Origin: Costus lasius
Lineage: Eukaryota; Streptophyta; Magnoliopsida; Zingiberales; Costaceae
NCBI GenBank assembly: GCA_027563935.2
Contig: CM050453.2
Location: 65,704,018 to 65,768,017, forward strand
Direction of reading: 5' to 3'
DNA length: 64,000 nt
The translations under genes and the position numbers were made by a program. Position 1 is the stretch's first letter; the number at the start of each line of letters is the position of its first letter. Positions 35,085 through 46,289 of the stretch are shown here, piece after piece. Below the pieces are notes generated by a model. It searched no databases, was not told the DNA's origin, and saw nothing but the letters and a program-made list of their open reading frames with translations.

Positions 35085-35699
35085 CTAAAGATAAAACACA
35101 CTTTGAAATATTGCATTCAAAGAAAACCCTTTCCTGACAAGAGCAGGAATAGAGATAATATTTTTAGTAATGCTGGGAACAAAGTAACAATTGTTCAGTT
35201 CCAATACAAGTCCAGATGGAAATGAGATGTAATATTCTCCTACAGCAACAGCAGCAACCCGTGCCCCGTTTCCAACGCGTAGGTCCACCTCATGCTGTCC
35301 CACCTGTCTTCTTCTCTTGAGTTCCTGTACATTTGAACAAATGTGAACTCCACATGCAGTGTCCAACACCCATGATATAGAAGAAGAAAACATGACCTCA
35401 GTCACAAAAATACCTGAGCCAGAAGCGATGCTTCCCCTCTTGTCTCCCTGGAGCGCTTTACAGTCCTTTTTCCAGTGACCCAGCTGGCCACAGTGGAAAC
35501 ATCTGTATTCCTTCGACCGCTTGACCTTTTGCTTCAGAGCCTTGCTGTAGTTCTTGACTGGGGCTTTGCCCTTCTTCCCCTTCTTCTTGTTCCTAGAAGG
35601 AACCATTAAGACAGAGGTTGAAGGCTTTCCCTTCAGAGTTTCCTCCGTAGTCAAGAGCATATTCAGCAACTCTGCCGGAGTACAGTCGATTTTGTTCAT
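35085..35699 (-). pseudogene. copia Gag C-terminus and protease segment
   Basis: Contains the Gag zinc knuckle CFHCGQLGHWKKDC (C-x2-C-x4-H-x4-C, starting near 35,501), a lysine-rich stretch before it, and the protease active-site phrase WVLDTACG with the catalytic Asp at 35,361-35,363, followed by HICSNVQELKR and LRVGNGARVAA. It is in the same frame as the preceding Gag segment, separated by a single TAG at 35,739-35,741. At its 3' end the frame runs into a stop at 35,085 because of a single-base frameshift; pol continues in the next frame. Together with the neighbouring segments it forms one broken gag-pol gene. Confidence 0.9.
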
Positions 35700-35741
35700 A
35701 TTAAAGTTAATGATGAACGCATCGAAAGAGGGCGGTAGAGA

Positions 35742-36218
35742 CTACAGAATAATATCTACAGCAAGCTCCTGATTGATGGTATGTCCCAGTTTCTCTAGAG
35801 CCTCCTTGTGCCCAATCATCTTGAGCACGTGAGCTCCCACTGGACTCCCTTCAGCCAGTTTGCTCTGAAAGAATAGCTTGGTCAAGTTATAGCGCTCAGT
35901 CCTCGCCTGTGCAGCATACAACATCTTGAGGTTTGCTATAATTTCTATAGCCGACATATCCTCATGCTGACGCTGCAGCGGTGGCGTCATAGACGCTAGC
36001 ATCAGGCAAGCGACATCAATGCTATCATTGACATGCTTTTCATAGGCTTCCCGAACCGCCCTTGCGGCGTTCGGAGCGGGTTGAGGCGGTATCGCCGTCT
36101 CGAGGACATACAGTTTCCTCTCTGCCTTAAGAACAATCTTAAGGTGTCCGTACCAGTCTGAGAAGTTTGGTCCAGCAAACTTCTCCCTTTCCAGTAGGGA
36201 TCGCACATTGAAGTTCAT
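35742..36218 (-). pseudogene. copia Gag N-terminal segment
   Basis: 158 residues starting MNFNVRSLLEREKFAGPNFS, then DWYGHLKIVLKAERKLYVL, typical of the capsid-like Gag domain of plant copia elements (DUF4219/UBN2 type). It also has LYAAQARTERYNLTKLFFQS and HVLKMIGHKEALEKLGH. The ATG at 36,216-36,218 is a good native start: it follows the long leader, and the protein opens as this family does. A TAG at 35,739-35,741, one transition away from a glutamine codon, ends the frame. The same frame continues uninterrupted to 35,085. No readthrough context was recognised after the stop. Confidence 0.9.
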
Positions 36219-38026
36219 GGTGTTCGTTGCTGCAGGAATCTACAACAATGCAAGAACAGCAAGGTCAGTATCAATGTTTAGAATCAATCCAGGACTTAAG
36301 AAAGATTCTTTTCTCACTATTTTATCTGACTGAAAAATCCAAGAAAACAGTCCGAAAGAGTAACACTCTTTTAGTGAGATGGGATCCAGATTTCATACTT
36401 GGTCTCCGCGTCCCGCTCAGGCGAGATAAGATGCACAGAGAGTACAAGCACTAATTTCTGGTAGGCAGTCCCTGCCAATCGCCAACCCGTGCGATTCCCC
36501 TTCATCTGGGCAATCCAGCAGACTGTGCCAACTGAGTTGGTACAACACAGTCTCTGATCCCACAGATGGCTGCCTCCATATAGCTAACATATGCCCCATA
36601 TGTAGCCTACATGGTCAAGCGGACCTGACCTACTCCCTGGACCACCACGTGCTATGCTGAGCAACGAGAAGCGATAAATCCCTTCTCTGTAACACGCAGG
36701 TATAATCCCACACCGTCTGAAGATAGATGGGCGTGCCCACTGAGTGGGTACAACACGGCCCCAACGATAGTCAGAACAGTGAGGTTTCGCGTCAGAAGGC
36801 TTTACGTGCTTGATATTTAACGTTGGATTTTAACGGTCTTTTATCTTCTCAACTATCATGCAATTCCTATGGTGATAGCAGAAGATAAATAAATCATGCA
36901 ATTCTAATTATATAAACAATAAATAGAAAGCATGCTGATCTTATATGGTAAAAGCCCATTAAGCCTAAGTAAGACCTTAACCTAACTTAAGTCTTCACTT
37001 GCTTTTCTCCATGGGGCTTTTGCTTCTCATCTAGCCCAACCCAGGGCCCAAGCGCCAACTACAGCTCAGGTGCACCCACCAGGGAAAATGCGCCTGTCCT
37101 AGGGTCGAACCCTAGACCTCCCGTCTGGTCAAGCCACTGCTGCATGCGCCTCTGCCAACTATGCACTGTGCTCTTGTCTGATTAAAATACAATTTAATCT
37201 ATCTAGACAAGATTGACTCGCAGGTCAATTACATTTAATAAATTAAATAACATGTGATGCGCAGATCACAATAATTAATTTACATCTTTAAGACAGGCAC
37301 GCAGGCCCCAGCACAGCACACATTAATTAGGCGTCCCACATAAGATGAAATAAACAAGCAGATGGCATCAATCAACATGTGATCCAAAGATAAAATAAAA
37401 TTTTTTCAAAACCCCATTGAAATCCATTTTATTTTTCTTATGTGCCCTACTACCTTACAACGGTCCATTAATAGGGATCCACTCATCATATCTAGTCAGA
37501 TCCACTGCCCTTGCATGCACCAAGTCCTAACTGACTTGAGTTGACCCAATGGTCAACCATGCATGCGGAAAGGGCTGAATCACCTTCATGAGTTTTGGCA
37601 AGCGGGTGTGACCCCGGGCCTAACTCATGCGTGTTCACTGGTTGTCTCAACCAGACCTCGCTACACACCTGTCTGCAGTCGACCTATAGCCACTTCGTGC
37701 TTGCGCACAGGTGCCATCTGGTCGACCCATCTAGGCTGTCAGATGGTCTGATCAGACTGGTTGGATCTTACCTAGACTGTGACTTCAACCCTATCAACCC
37801 GTCTAAGGGTTTATAGTAGGCGCTCTTAGATCTAATGAAGGTCGCGCAAGTCATGAAGTGTTTGAGAAAAACAACTATGCGCACACAAACATGCGCCAAG
37901 TAAACAAGAATCAAGTTTTCGCATATGCAACAACTTAACATGTAATTTTCGCATGTTATAGATCTAAGCATTCATGCACAAACAAGGATCACAAAGCCTT
38001 TAAGCAATCATAAAAACATGCAAAAA
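36219..38026 (-). other. long leader of young copia element with three stem-loops
   Basis: About 1.8 kb of non-coding leader between the primer binding site and gag. Three compact hairpins are visible: 36,736-36,748 (CCCAC-TGA-GTGGG), 36,528-36,540 (CCAAC-TGA-GTTGG) and 36,411-36,426 (TCCCGC-TCAG-GCGAGA; one G-U pair as RNA). The first two are each followed by TACAACAC and preceded by GTG. The third is preceded by GGTCTCCGCG. The same layout occurs in the nested elements with different stem sequences. A packaging or dimerisation role is an inference. Confidence 0.7.
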
Positions 38027-38041
38027 CTGGCTCTGATACCA
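38027..38041 (-). promoter_or_regulatory. primer binding site (initiator tRNA-Met)
   Basis: On the minus strand TGGTATCAGAGCCAG lies two bases from the 5' LTR. It is complementary to the 3' end of plant initiator methionine tRNA and primes minus-strand DNA synthesis. Confidence 0.92.
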
Positions 38042-38043
38042 AT

Positions 38044-39730
38044 TGAAAGTCCCCTAAACAAGGGGAGGGCGAAACCCTAATAGGCGCATATGAAGGTTTT
38101 CGATGCAGCGGAAGGGGTTTCTAGGATCTATGCATGTAATATGATCAACATAAATCGATTTCAAAGATCAGAGAAGAAATCATACCGATGCCATTGTATG
38201 GATGGCGACTTGGAAGCAGAGAGTGAAGTCGCTCTCCTCCAGAGAAGACGCACACAAGATGTGATCGCCTACTCCCTTAGTGCTCCTTGTGCTAGCAAGG
38301 TTCTAAGGAGTCCTTGTCGAATGGAAGGGAAGAGAATCCTTTGCTTGGCGATTTCTTCCTTCTCCTTTTTCGTCAACCTCTTCACCACACACGAGAGAGA
38401 GCTTGTTGGCGACGAGAGAGAGGAGAGGCGAGAGAGTAGAGCGTCTTAGGCGTGAACGTGAGGCGTTCCCACGTTTAGAAGTCATGGCTTCTAAAATTAG
38501 TAAACCCCAAACGTTCATGCGACCATGGGTTCACCCCCATGCGCAAACTCATCTTCCCTTGAACCATGCGCTCACTCAATGAGCTGGTTCAATTTGGTTT
38601 GGTCCAAAGACCACCCAAGCGATATGGTCTAGACCACATTAAACCCTAAGGTTCTTGATCTAACCGTTGATCTCTTGATGCTACTGATCTCACTGATCTA
38701 GCATCCATTCTCTCGATCGAAGCTTACCGATCTCAAACCCTAATCAATCAAACATGATCAGACCAGATCTCACTTACAATCAGAGATTAAATCCCTTTAA
38801 ACTGAATCCAGACAATTCAGTCCATACGATCTGACTTAAGTAAGCCATATCATCAAATTGTGCGACCCTGAGGGTTTCCTTTAAATGTCGGTAACGATAA
38901 CTCACGTTATCACGATCAGTGAGGGGTATCTAGCAACACACCACTGTCTCCCGATATAAAGAAAAGAGTCTTCCAAGACTACACCCAAACCACAGCACAA
39001 GTGTGAATCCACTTCACGAGGCATGCAAGTTTCCTTTGCCACTGGATGTTCTTATTGGACAAGCGTGTCAAGCTTGTAGCTCCAATATGATGAGCATGAT
39101 TAGATCAGATGATCATAGTCACCTGGGTATGGCCATACACTTTCTCAATCATCTCATCCAGGGGGGCCCCTTTAGAACATCACACTCCAATCAAGGAGAC
39201 GACAATCCTATATCTATTACTAGTGCCCTAACATGACTCAAGCTCACCATCCAAGATAGTCTATAACCATTATGTTTCAAATGATATTGAACTACCTCAA
39301 AACAATGACAATCATCATTTAGAAACACAAGTGATCTCAAGTCAGAGGAAATGTGCCACTTGTTGCAATCAAGGATTATTCACATTGTGACAAGCAATTA
39401 AATATCCTAGTAGGGTCTGTCCAGTACATCCAATGTACCCCATGAGTCTACATCTTATTCCATGCTCGAAGCATCCTATAAGATTAGAACACATATTAGT
39501 CTCAATCATATCAAGGCTGTCTCATGTTCACCAAGATATCTCGACTAAGGACATTACAGCATGTCAGCCTAGCTGAACACCATTGAGACATTATTCAGAA
39601 GTACAATTATTGCAGCAGATAACGTAACAACGTGAATAACAACCATTGCCTTTATAAACATAATAGTTTATACATGATACTGTTACAATCCCAAGGCCTC
39701 AAACATTAGCCTTAAGGGCATACCCCAACA
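38044..39730 (-). repeat. 5' LTR of young copia element (1,687 bp)
   Basis: Nearly identical to 30,626-32,317. It lacks the AATTA present in the other LTR (after CCAAAGACC) and has about five transitions. As the 5' LTR of a minus-strand element it would carry the promoter. Confidence 0.97.
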
Positions 39731-39735
39731 CTAGC

Positions 39736-41423
39736 TTTGTATAAATAAGCAAGTAGTGGTCGGGTGACGCAGCAGAACTATGGGTTGGTTGGTCCTTAAA
39801 ACAGTACTCTAGGGTGATGAATACGATGATATAGAAAATGAGAGAGGGTCTTGAGAGGAGGGAAGTTAAAATGCTTCGGTGGGAAAACTCGGGTAAAACT
39901 TGAGTAAATCATTGAGGCGGATTTGTATTTGTATTCGAGGAAAATGGCATGGAACTACGTACATGAATATCACTCACCTTTCGTAGAGCCAATTTTCCAA
40001 GCAAGCACGCGCGATCGGGGTTCCCTTATGATGTAGCGAAGAGCCGGGCTTCCACTCATCATGTACACCAAGAAGGCTTATACAACTGGTTACTCCATTG
40101 GGAACAGAGGGTAAGGCACGAAAATGCATAGCAACACAAATGCAGAAGTATGAAGAGGAGCACGAGGTGAATTGGTGTCACCCTGTCGCTTTTAATTGAA
40201 GTGTAGAAAACAGGAACGAGAGGCTTACAAGAGTGGCCGGACCTCGCTAGGTGTGACTACAACACACTGTTTTAGCTCTCTTAGAGTTTATTGGACCTAG
40301 GCTTCCAGGTGGGGGAAGGCGACTACTACAGCAAAACTAAAATAACACACTAGCCTCCACCCATCTTTTATAGGCTAAGAGGGGGCAGGGCTCACACAAC
40401 TTACATGAGAGAGGGGCTACTAGAGAAGCCAACTACCCTCTAACACACAAAAGGGGCCAAAGATGCCTGGAATAAAATCCTAATTATCTCTAAAAGAAAC
40501 AGCTACCAAATAAAGGTGGTTACCTAGAGGCGCACCTTAAGAGGGTTGGCGGCTAGGGTTAGGGTTGGCGCACCTCACCCCAAGGTGGCGCATCCCTTTA
40601 ATCGGCTTGACCTAAAGTGGTTGCTTCTAGGGTAACCTAGATGGTGCACTTATGTGAAGAGGGCCGATCAAAAGGGTGGTGCAATCTAACCATGTTAGGG
40701 GGCTGATCTTTGTCCTTAACCGAACCATGAGGCCTTCTAGGGTTTCCTAGTTGTGCATCAAGGGTTCAAGGGCTAATGATGAAGATGGCTCACTCTAAGG
40801 GGCTAACGTACATCAATAGACGAACCATGTTGACTTCTAGGGTCACCTTGTAGTCTAACAATGGGTTCATGGGCTGATGGTGAAGGTTGAGCATCCTAAG
40901 GGGCTGATCAACTTGACTAGCCAAACCATGATGCTTACTAGGGTTTCCTAGTGATGTATCTAAGGGTTCATGGGCTGATCAAGATGGTTCGAACACCTAA
41001 CCTTGGAAAGAGACTATTTTCTCTATTAGTCATAAATGAGAAGGCTCTTAGGGGTGCTTCATACATTCACGGGCTGAGATTGAGAAGAACAGCACCTATA
41101 CTTGCATGATGACACATCCAAGCAAAAGGACAAACCTTATGGGTGGCGCACCTAGCAAGGGAAGTGGTGCATCTAGCAAGGATGGTGAGACACATGGAGA
41201 GGATGACACATGGATGTTTGGCCGAACCCTAGGAGGAGCCTAGGGTTTGTGAGCTATCTTCTAGAAGGAGATATGAGTTGGCCAAATCCTAGGAGGAGCT
41301 TAGGATTTGCGAGCTGGCTTATGGAGGAGTCTCGGGCTGGCCGAACCTAAAGGGGATCTAGGATTTGCCTGGATGGTGCCTTTAGGGTTCACGAAATGAC
41401 CCATGGAGCTGAAGACCTAGGTG
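39736..41423. other. LTR-like non-coding sequence with GGCGCACC motifs
   Basis: Follows the target duplication of the young copia element and is continuous with 30,620 before that insertion. It includes TATAAATAAG (39,744-39,754) and TTTTATAGGCTAAGAGG near 40,370, both promoter-like phrases seen in plant LTRs. Its right half is a 100-bp tandem repeat (separate entry). No coding domain is visible. Confidence 0.4.
40612..41020 (+). repeat. about four copies of a 100-bp tandem repeat
   Basis: The phrase (C)GAACCATG..CTTCTAGGG recurs at 40,722, 40,822 and 40,922 (CAAACCATG), a period of exactly 100 bp. Each unit also holds GGGTTCA(A/T)GGGCT and (T/C)CTAAGGGGCT. A degenerate earlier unit starts near 40,612. 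Divergence between units is substantial, so the array is old. Confidence 0.75.
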
Positions 41424-42732
41424 GCTGTTGACACAGATTTTTATAGAGTTTTACATGTTAATTTACTTATGAAATCACGTCTATTCCACGACTTTACGCC
41501 TCATAACTGCCTTTATTTGGATACATCTATGGAATCTACACCTATTTCGGTATTTTCACGTTTTTAGGTCGAAACGACCATAAAAAGGGTAGATTCTAGC
41601 ACTTTTGTGGCAAAGGAGTTCATCCTAACTCAAGATGATCCTAACCAAAAGCTTGCAGATTCATCGAGGCCATTGTCAGAAATCACGACCGGGTCCCGAT
41701 TAGAATCATGCCCGTGATCGTCGCTATGCCTGAAGCTGAAACTGATAAATCACGACCGGGTCACGACCAAAGTCTTGCCCGTGATCGCGGACCCGCCTGA
41801 TTATGAAATCACAATTTTAGCCCAGATTTCTTTGACCTAACCCTAAGGGAAGCTCAGGGGCGTTAAGGAACTTTCTCCCCTATTGACAAAGGCAGCAAGG
41901 AGCAACTTTTGGAAGTGGATTTGATCGCGGAATTGCGATATCATGGAGAAAGTTGGCAGGTGACAATTGCAGAGTATGAAAACTGGTGGTAGAGTTTTCT
42001 TTCGGCTGAAGAAAAGTCAGCGGCTGCAATAACTTTGGCAGGGTATGGGAAGAAGGAGAAAGCGCAGAGAGGACTAGAATAAAAAGCTGAAGAGAAGAGG
42101 AAGACAGGGATCTTGATCCTAGAATCGTTGGGCAAAGGGATCCGCACGGGGAGAAGCTGTGCTTGCGAGAAGAAGGAGGAGAGCTGCGCCTTTGCATCCA
42201 TTGAAGATATTTTGTTGCGCAAGCCTCTTAGGGAAAAAATCTGTAAGAAAGATACTGTGTTCGCATTCAATCTGTTGTGTTTATTGTATAATCCCCATAG
42301 AGCAACGCATGATCTACCTCTCTTTCATAATTTTTGTACAAGATCTATTGTTGAGTAAGAAGTTTATGGCTGAGAACACTATCTATACTATTACCATGAA
42401 CATGATAGGCTAAACACTAAATCAGGATGTGGGGGTAACCCTTTGATGAATTACTAGTTGTAATAGTTTAGCCCTATTTGCTAAAGTTCATGCTCGACCT
42501 TGTGTGCTCGCATTGCCTGCTTTTGTCTGGATGGGTTTTCTTGAACCTTTAATCTCCTGAGTGAGGTTTGTAAATCAGTATCTCTAGGGGTTTTCAAACT
42601 CACTTGCAGATCTATACTTACTCATGGGAATATAGGGAAGCATAAACCAGAGGGACAAACTTGAGCCTTGAATCACTGTAGCAAGGTTTGTCAATCGGCA
42701 TCTTTAGGAGGAAACTCGCTTGCGGAGTTGTA
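41424..42732. mobile_element. LTR-like segment, possible Athila/Tat-type LTR
   Basis: Begins TGTTGACACAG near 41,426. It contains CACGACCGGG / CCCGTGATCG short repeats (41,680-41,800), and near 42,400 ATAGGCTAAACACTAAATCA followed by a GTGGGGGTAACCC block, wording I associate with gypsy LTRs. Its right end is the 120-bp tandem repeat interrupted by the outer nested element. No matching second LTR or target duplication was identified. Confidence 0.35.
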
Positions 42733-42737
42733 CTTGC
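42560..42737 (+). repeat. tandem repeat of about 120 bp, left part of array split by a retrotransposon
   Basis: GAGGTTTGTAAATCAGTATC at 42,563 and AAGGTTTGTCAATCGGCATC at 42,683 are 120 bp apart. Each is followed by AAACTC(A/G)CTTGC and a TACTTGC/TACTTAC phrase. A third unit (GGTTTGTCAATCAGCATC) lies at 61,488, beyond the inserted element. Confidence 0.7.
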
Positions 42738-43866
42738 TGTTAGGGAATACCGAGTGTAATTTAAAATTTTTGTAGTCCCAGGACGCAGCGGAAGCATTAC
42801 ACCCGAAACATATTCCTTTGCCCGAGGATCCATGGGAGGGAGAACACAAGGATGTGACAAGGATAATACCTCTATTGCTTGCTCGGTTCTTGAAGCCATG
42901 TTCGAAGACGATCAAGTGCTCGCCCTCTACAAGTATCCACACGTCGACCGTCTCAATGTTGCTCTCTTCCACGCTTGATGCTAGCCTCGGGAAGAGAATC
43001 AAGCTTTGGGTTCCTTCACTTCTCTTGCGCCACCTCCAAGATGAAAGCGCCAAGAAGAGATGAGGAGGAAGATGATGCCGCCAAGCTCTTCTTGTTCTTG
43101 CGCCAAGACAAGGAAATGATGATGCTTGCAGCTATGGAAGAATATGAAGACACCATGCACTCCTCCTTCTTGCACCAAAGAGAGAGGAAGAAGAGGATGC
43201 TTGCGACTTCAAGGAGGAAGAAGGTTGCACCACCTCTATGCACTCTCGCCCTTATGCTTGCGCCTCCTCTTGATGTGCTCACTCCTCCAAGGATTGAACA
43301 CACGAACCAACCTCCCAAGAGGGGGCGGCAAGGGTCCTATTAATAGGACAAGGGGAGGCTAGGGCAATGGCTAGGATCATGCCAAGTGGGCGGCTAGGAT
43401 AAAGGAGTCTTGAGGTAAGGAAAGTCTCCAAGACTTTACCATAAACCTCATTCAACCTATCCTAATTTGCCCAATGGCCATATCAGCCCAAGACATGCCT
43501 TAGAGGCATGCATTCCATCCAAGGAGAAGGGCTAGGTGCAACATGCAAGAGTCATTCGGCTAAGCAAGGGTTTGAGGGGAATTAGGGTTTGGAGGTAAGG
43601 TAAGTCTCCAAGATCTTACCATAAACCTTACCCTACTATTCATATGCGCCCAAGCTCTTTCCAAAAGAGCCATCAAGCCATATCAGCTCCAACACTTGCC
43701 ATAGAGGCAAGATACCATCAAAGGATGAAGGGGGAGGCGCCACTTCCTTCCAAAGGAAGCAATTTATGCCACCCACACCCCAATGGGGTTGGGTTTCTCC
43801 CCATTATACCCTTTTAAGCCAATTCCCTCTTCATGACAACTTATTATTGGGCCTCATTGGATAATG
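42738..43866 (-). repeat. outer element, 3' LTR, first part
   Basis: Matches 59,184-60,331. It ends with TAATG, the target site of the inner element. Compared with the other LTR it lacks a short stretch around the ATTATGCCCCTAGGCGCC phrase. Confidence 0.92.
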
Positions 43867-46252
43867 TGTTAGTGAATGCCGGGTGTAATTTAAAATTTTT
43901 GCAGTCCCAGGACGCAGCGGAAGAAGCATTACACCCGAAACACATTCCAGTCCCAAGGATCCATGCGAGGGAGAGAACACAAGGATGTGTTAGGGTTAGT
44001 ACCTTTATTGCTTGTTAGGATGAAGGTGCCAAGTTGAAGACGCCCAAGTGTTCATCCTCTACAAGTATCCATGCGTCGACTCCTTGATCGTTGCTCCCTT
44101 CCACGCTTGGTGCTAGCCTCGGGAAGAGAATCAAGCCTTATCACTCTCTTCAAAACTTGCGCCACCTCCAAGGTAGAAGCGCCAAGAAGAGATGAGGAGG
44201 AAGATGATGCGCCAAGTACTTCCTTCTTCTTCTTTGCTTGCGCCACCTCCAAGGTGCGCCTATGGCCAAGGGACGATGAGGGCTTGTGGCAAGAAGACGC
44301 CACCAAGCTCAAAGAATCCTTGCGCCAAGAAGATGAGAAGAAGAACAAGAAGAACTTGCTTGCGCCTTTGATGGAAGAAGGAGAGCTCCAAGCCCTCAAG
44401 TTGTCGCCACCTTAAACTTCCAATTCTCTCCAAGAGATGTCGCCACCAAGCCCTTCTCCAAGTTGCGCCAAGAGGAGAAGAAAGGAGAAGAAGGCTTGCG
44501 GCTACAAAGAGGAGGAAGGTTGCGCCACCTTGATGTTGTCGCCCTTTGCCCTAGCTCACACCTCTCTATGTTTGTTCACACCTCCAAGGAATCGAACCAA
44601 CAACAACAAGAGAGGGCGGCAAGGGTCCTATTAATAGGACAAGGGGCGACTAGGGCAATGGCTAGGATCATGCCAAGTGGGAGGCTAGGATGAGAGGGGT
44701 TTGTGGTAAGGAAAGTCTCCAAGACTTTGCCATAAACCTTATTCAACCTATCCTTATTTGCCCAATAGCCATATTAGCCCAAGACATGCCTTAGAGGCAT
44801 TCTTTCCATCCAAGGAGAAGGACTAGGCGCAACAAGCATGAAGAATTCGGCCAAGCAAATAGTTTGGGGTGAATTGGGGTTTGGAGATAAGGAAAGTCTC
44901 CAAGACTTTTCCATAAATCTTATCCCACTTGATATATGCGCCTATGCTCTTTCCAAAAGAGCCATCAAGCCATATCAGCCCCAATACTTACCATAGAGGC
45001 AAGATACCATCAAGGGATCAAAGGGGGAGGCGCCTAATGCTTCCTTATGAAGCAACATGCGCCCACTTCACCCCATTATGCCCTTGGCGCCAATGGGGTG
45101 AAATTCTTCCCCATTATACCCTTATTTGCTTATACCTCTTCTTCATAACTAGTTATTGGGCCTCATTGGATAATGGGCTAGCCCAAACTTCATGGCATGA
45201 GTTGATTAAGCCATTGGATCCAATCCAATGCAACCCTAATCCAAATGTGACCAATCTAGGTCAATTTCGGGTCAACCTGCCAAAAATGAAGTTTGGCTCC
45301 AATAACTTTCTTCCAACTCATCAGGCCCATTGGCGCTGATGAAATCTTCCAAATGGATCCAAGTTATCCAATAACTTGATCCAAAGGCTTTTGATTAAAG
45401 CAACGTCAAGAGTCTATTGCATGTGACCCCGTAGGATCCATATGACGATGGCAATGATGTAAACATCATAAGTAGTGAGGGGTATCTAGCAACACATCAC
45501 TACTACCCATGTCATAGGACTTAAGTCATTATGGCAACAACTCTTAACGAGCAACGAGGATTCCCATTGCATTATAGATCCCTTTGCCTAAACTGATATC
45601 CTGCCATTGGAATAGTCTCAAGTTTATTATCCAATGCATTGGTCATGACTTAACTAGTGTGGCCACACATTCCTGTCATGCACCAATAAGGTGGGGCGCC
45701 CCGAGGTGGATATCATGCTTCCAATATGGAAGGGGCAAATCCTACTATTAGTCATCCATGCCTCTACATGATTTATGACATGCCCAATGACAGTCGTTTT
45801 GATCTCCCAATTACGGAGAGACGTAAGACTGTATTAAAGCATACCCATCATCAAATCTAGACATGAATACCTCAAGTCTAAGGATCAATGCAAACCTCTT
45901 GCATGTGAGATTGACTTGTTGACTAGACAAATCAATCCTCACGACGGATCACTCCAGTGCATCCAATGCACCTATATGTCTGCGTTACTGTGCCCCGCAC
46001 CTAACCAGCCCATACACCAGTCTCACATGTACCAAAGCTGTCCCATATCTGCTAAGGTACCTTGACTGGGGATAGCTTGTGAGAATGGATCCAATCCAAA
46101 CTCCTGGGACATTATATATGCAACTCAATACATCTACGCAGGTAGAGAAGTCTGCATAATAACGACCATGCCTTTAATAATTCTATCAAAGTACTTTCAT
46201 AACAATGCCTGACCATGTCCATACATTGGTCTGCAGGGCATATACACCAACA
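43867..46252 (-). repeat. inner element, 3' LTR (2,386 bp)
   Basis: Starts TGTTAGTGAATGCC and ends GCATATACACCAACA. It contains about nine GCGCC motifs between 44,158 and 44,530 in purine-rich sequence, and the core GGGGTATCTAGCAACACATC near 45,480. Open frames such as 44,071-44,415 and 44,929-45,339 recur in the other LTR and are not genes. Confidence 0.95.
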
Positions 46253-46270
46253 ATCTCCCACTTGCACTAA
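46253..46270 (-). promoter_or_regulatory. polypurine tract, inner element
   Basis: On the minus strand TTAGTGCAAGTGGGAGAT abuts the 3' LTR and matches the young copia tract at 32,318 except at the outer end. Confidence 0.85.
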
Positions 46271-46289
46271 GACCAAGGGCAACTGATGT

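Larger units (their letters stand above)
30626..39730 (-). mobile_element. young, nearly complete Ty1/copia retrotransposon, 9,105 bp
   Basis: It has two LTRs of 1,692 and 1,687 bp with TG...CA ends, and perfect 5-bp target duplications CTAGC (30,621-30,625 and 39,731-39,735). A primer binding site complementary to initiator tRNA-Met lies next to the right LTR and a polypurine tract next to the left LTR. The coding order gag, protease, integrase, RT, RNase H (integrase before RT) is the copia order. By eye the LTRs differ at about five sites, all transitions, plus one 5-bp indel (AATTA, present only near 31,195). This implies a very recent insertion. The coding region has one nonsense codon and one frameshift, so this copy is probably not autonomous, though pol is intact over 900 codons. 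Confidence 0.97.

Noticed and set aside
35700..35741. TAG between Gag segments as programmed readthrough
   Set aside because: The following codons do not match the known CAR-YYA readthrough context; a simple transition explains it.
38027..38041. tRNA-like sequence (TGGTATCAGAGC and similar)
   Set aside because: Only 12-15 nt complementary to the tRNA 3' end; these are primer binding sites next to LTRs, not tRNA genes.
40612..41020. Regular spacing suggestive of a CRISPR array
   Set aside because: Whole units diverge together with no conserved repeat/unique spacer pattern, in a plant genome; it is an ordinary tandem repeat.
42975..43343. 122-codon Lys/Arg/Glu-rich ORF, related to 59,488-59,790
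   Set aside because: LTR sequence of the outer element; purine-rich composition keeps several frames open by chance.
44071..45339. ORFs of 114 and 136 codons, repeated at 51,177-52,409
   Set aside because: Both are inside the inner element's LTRs, match no domain, and have shadows on the opposite strand.
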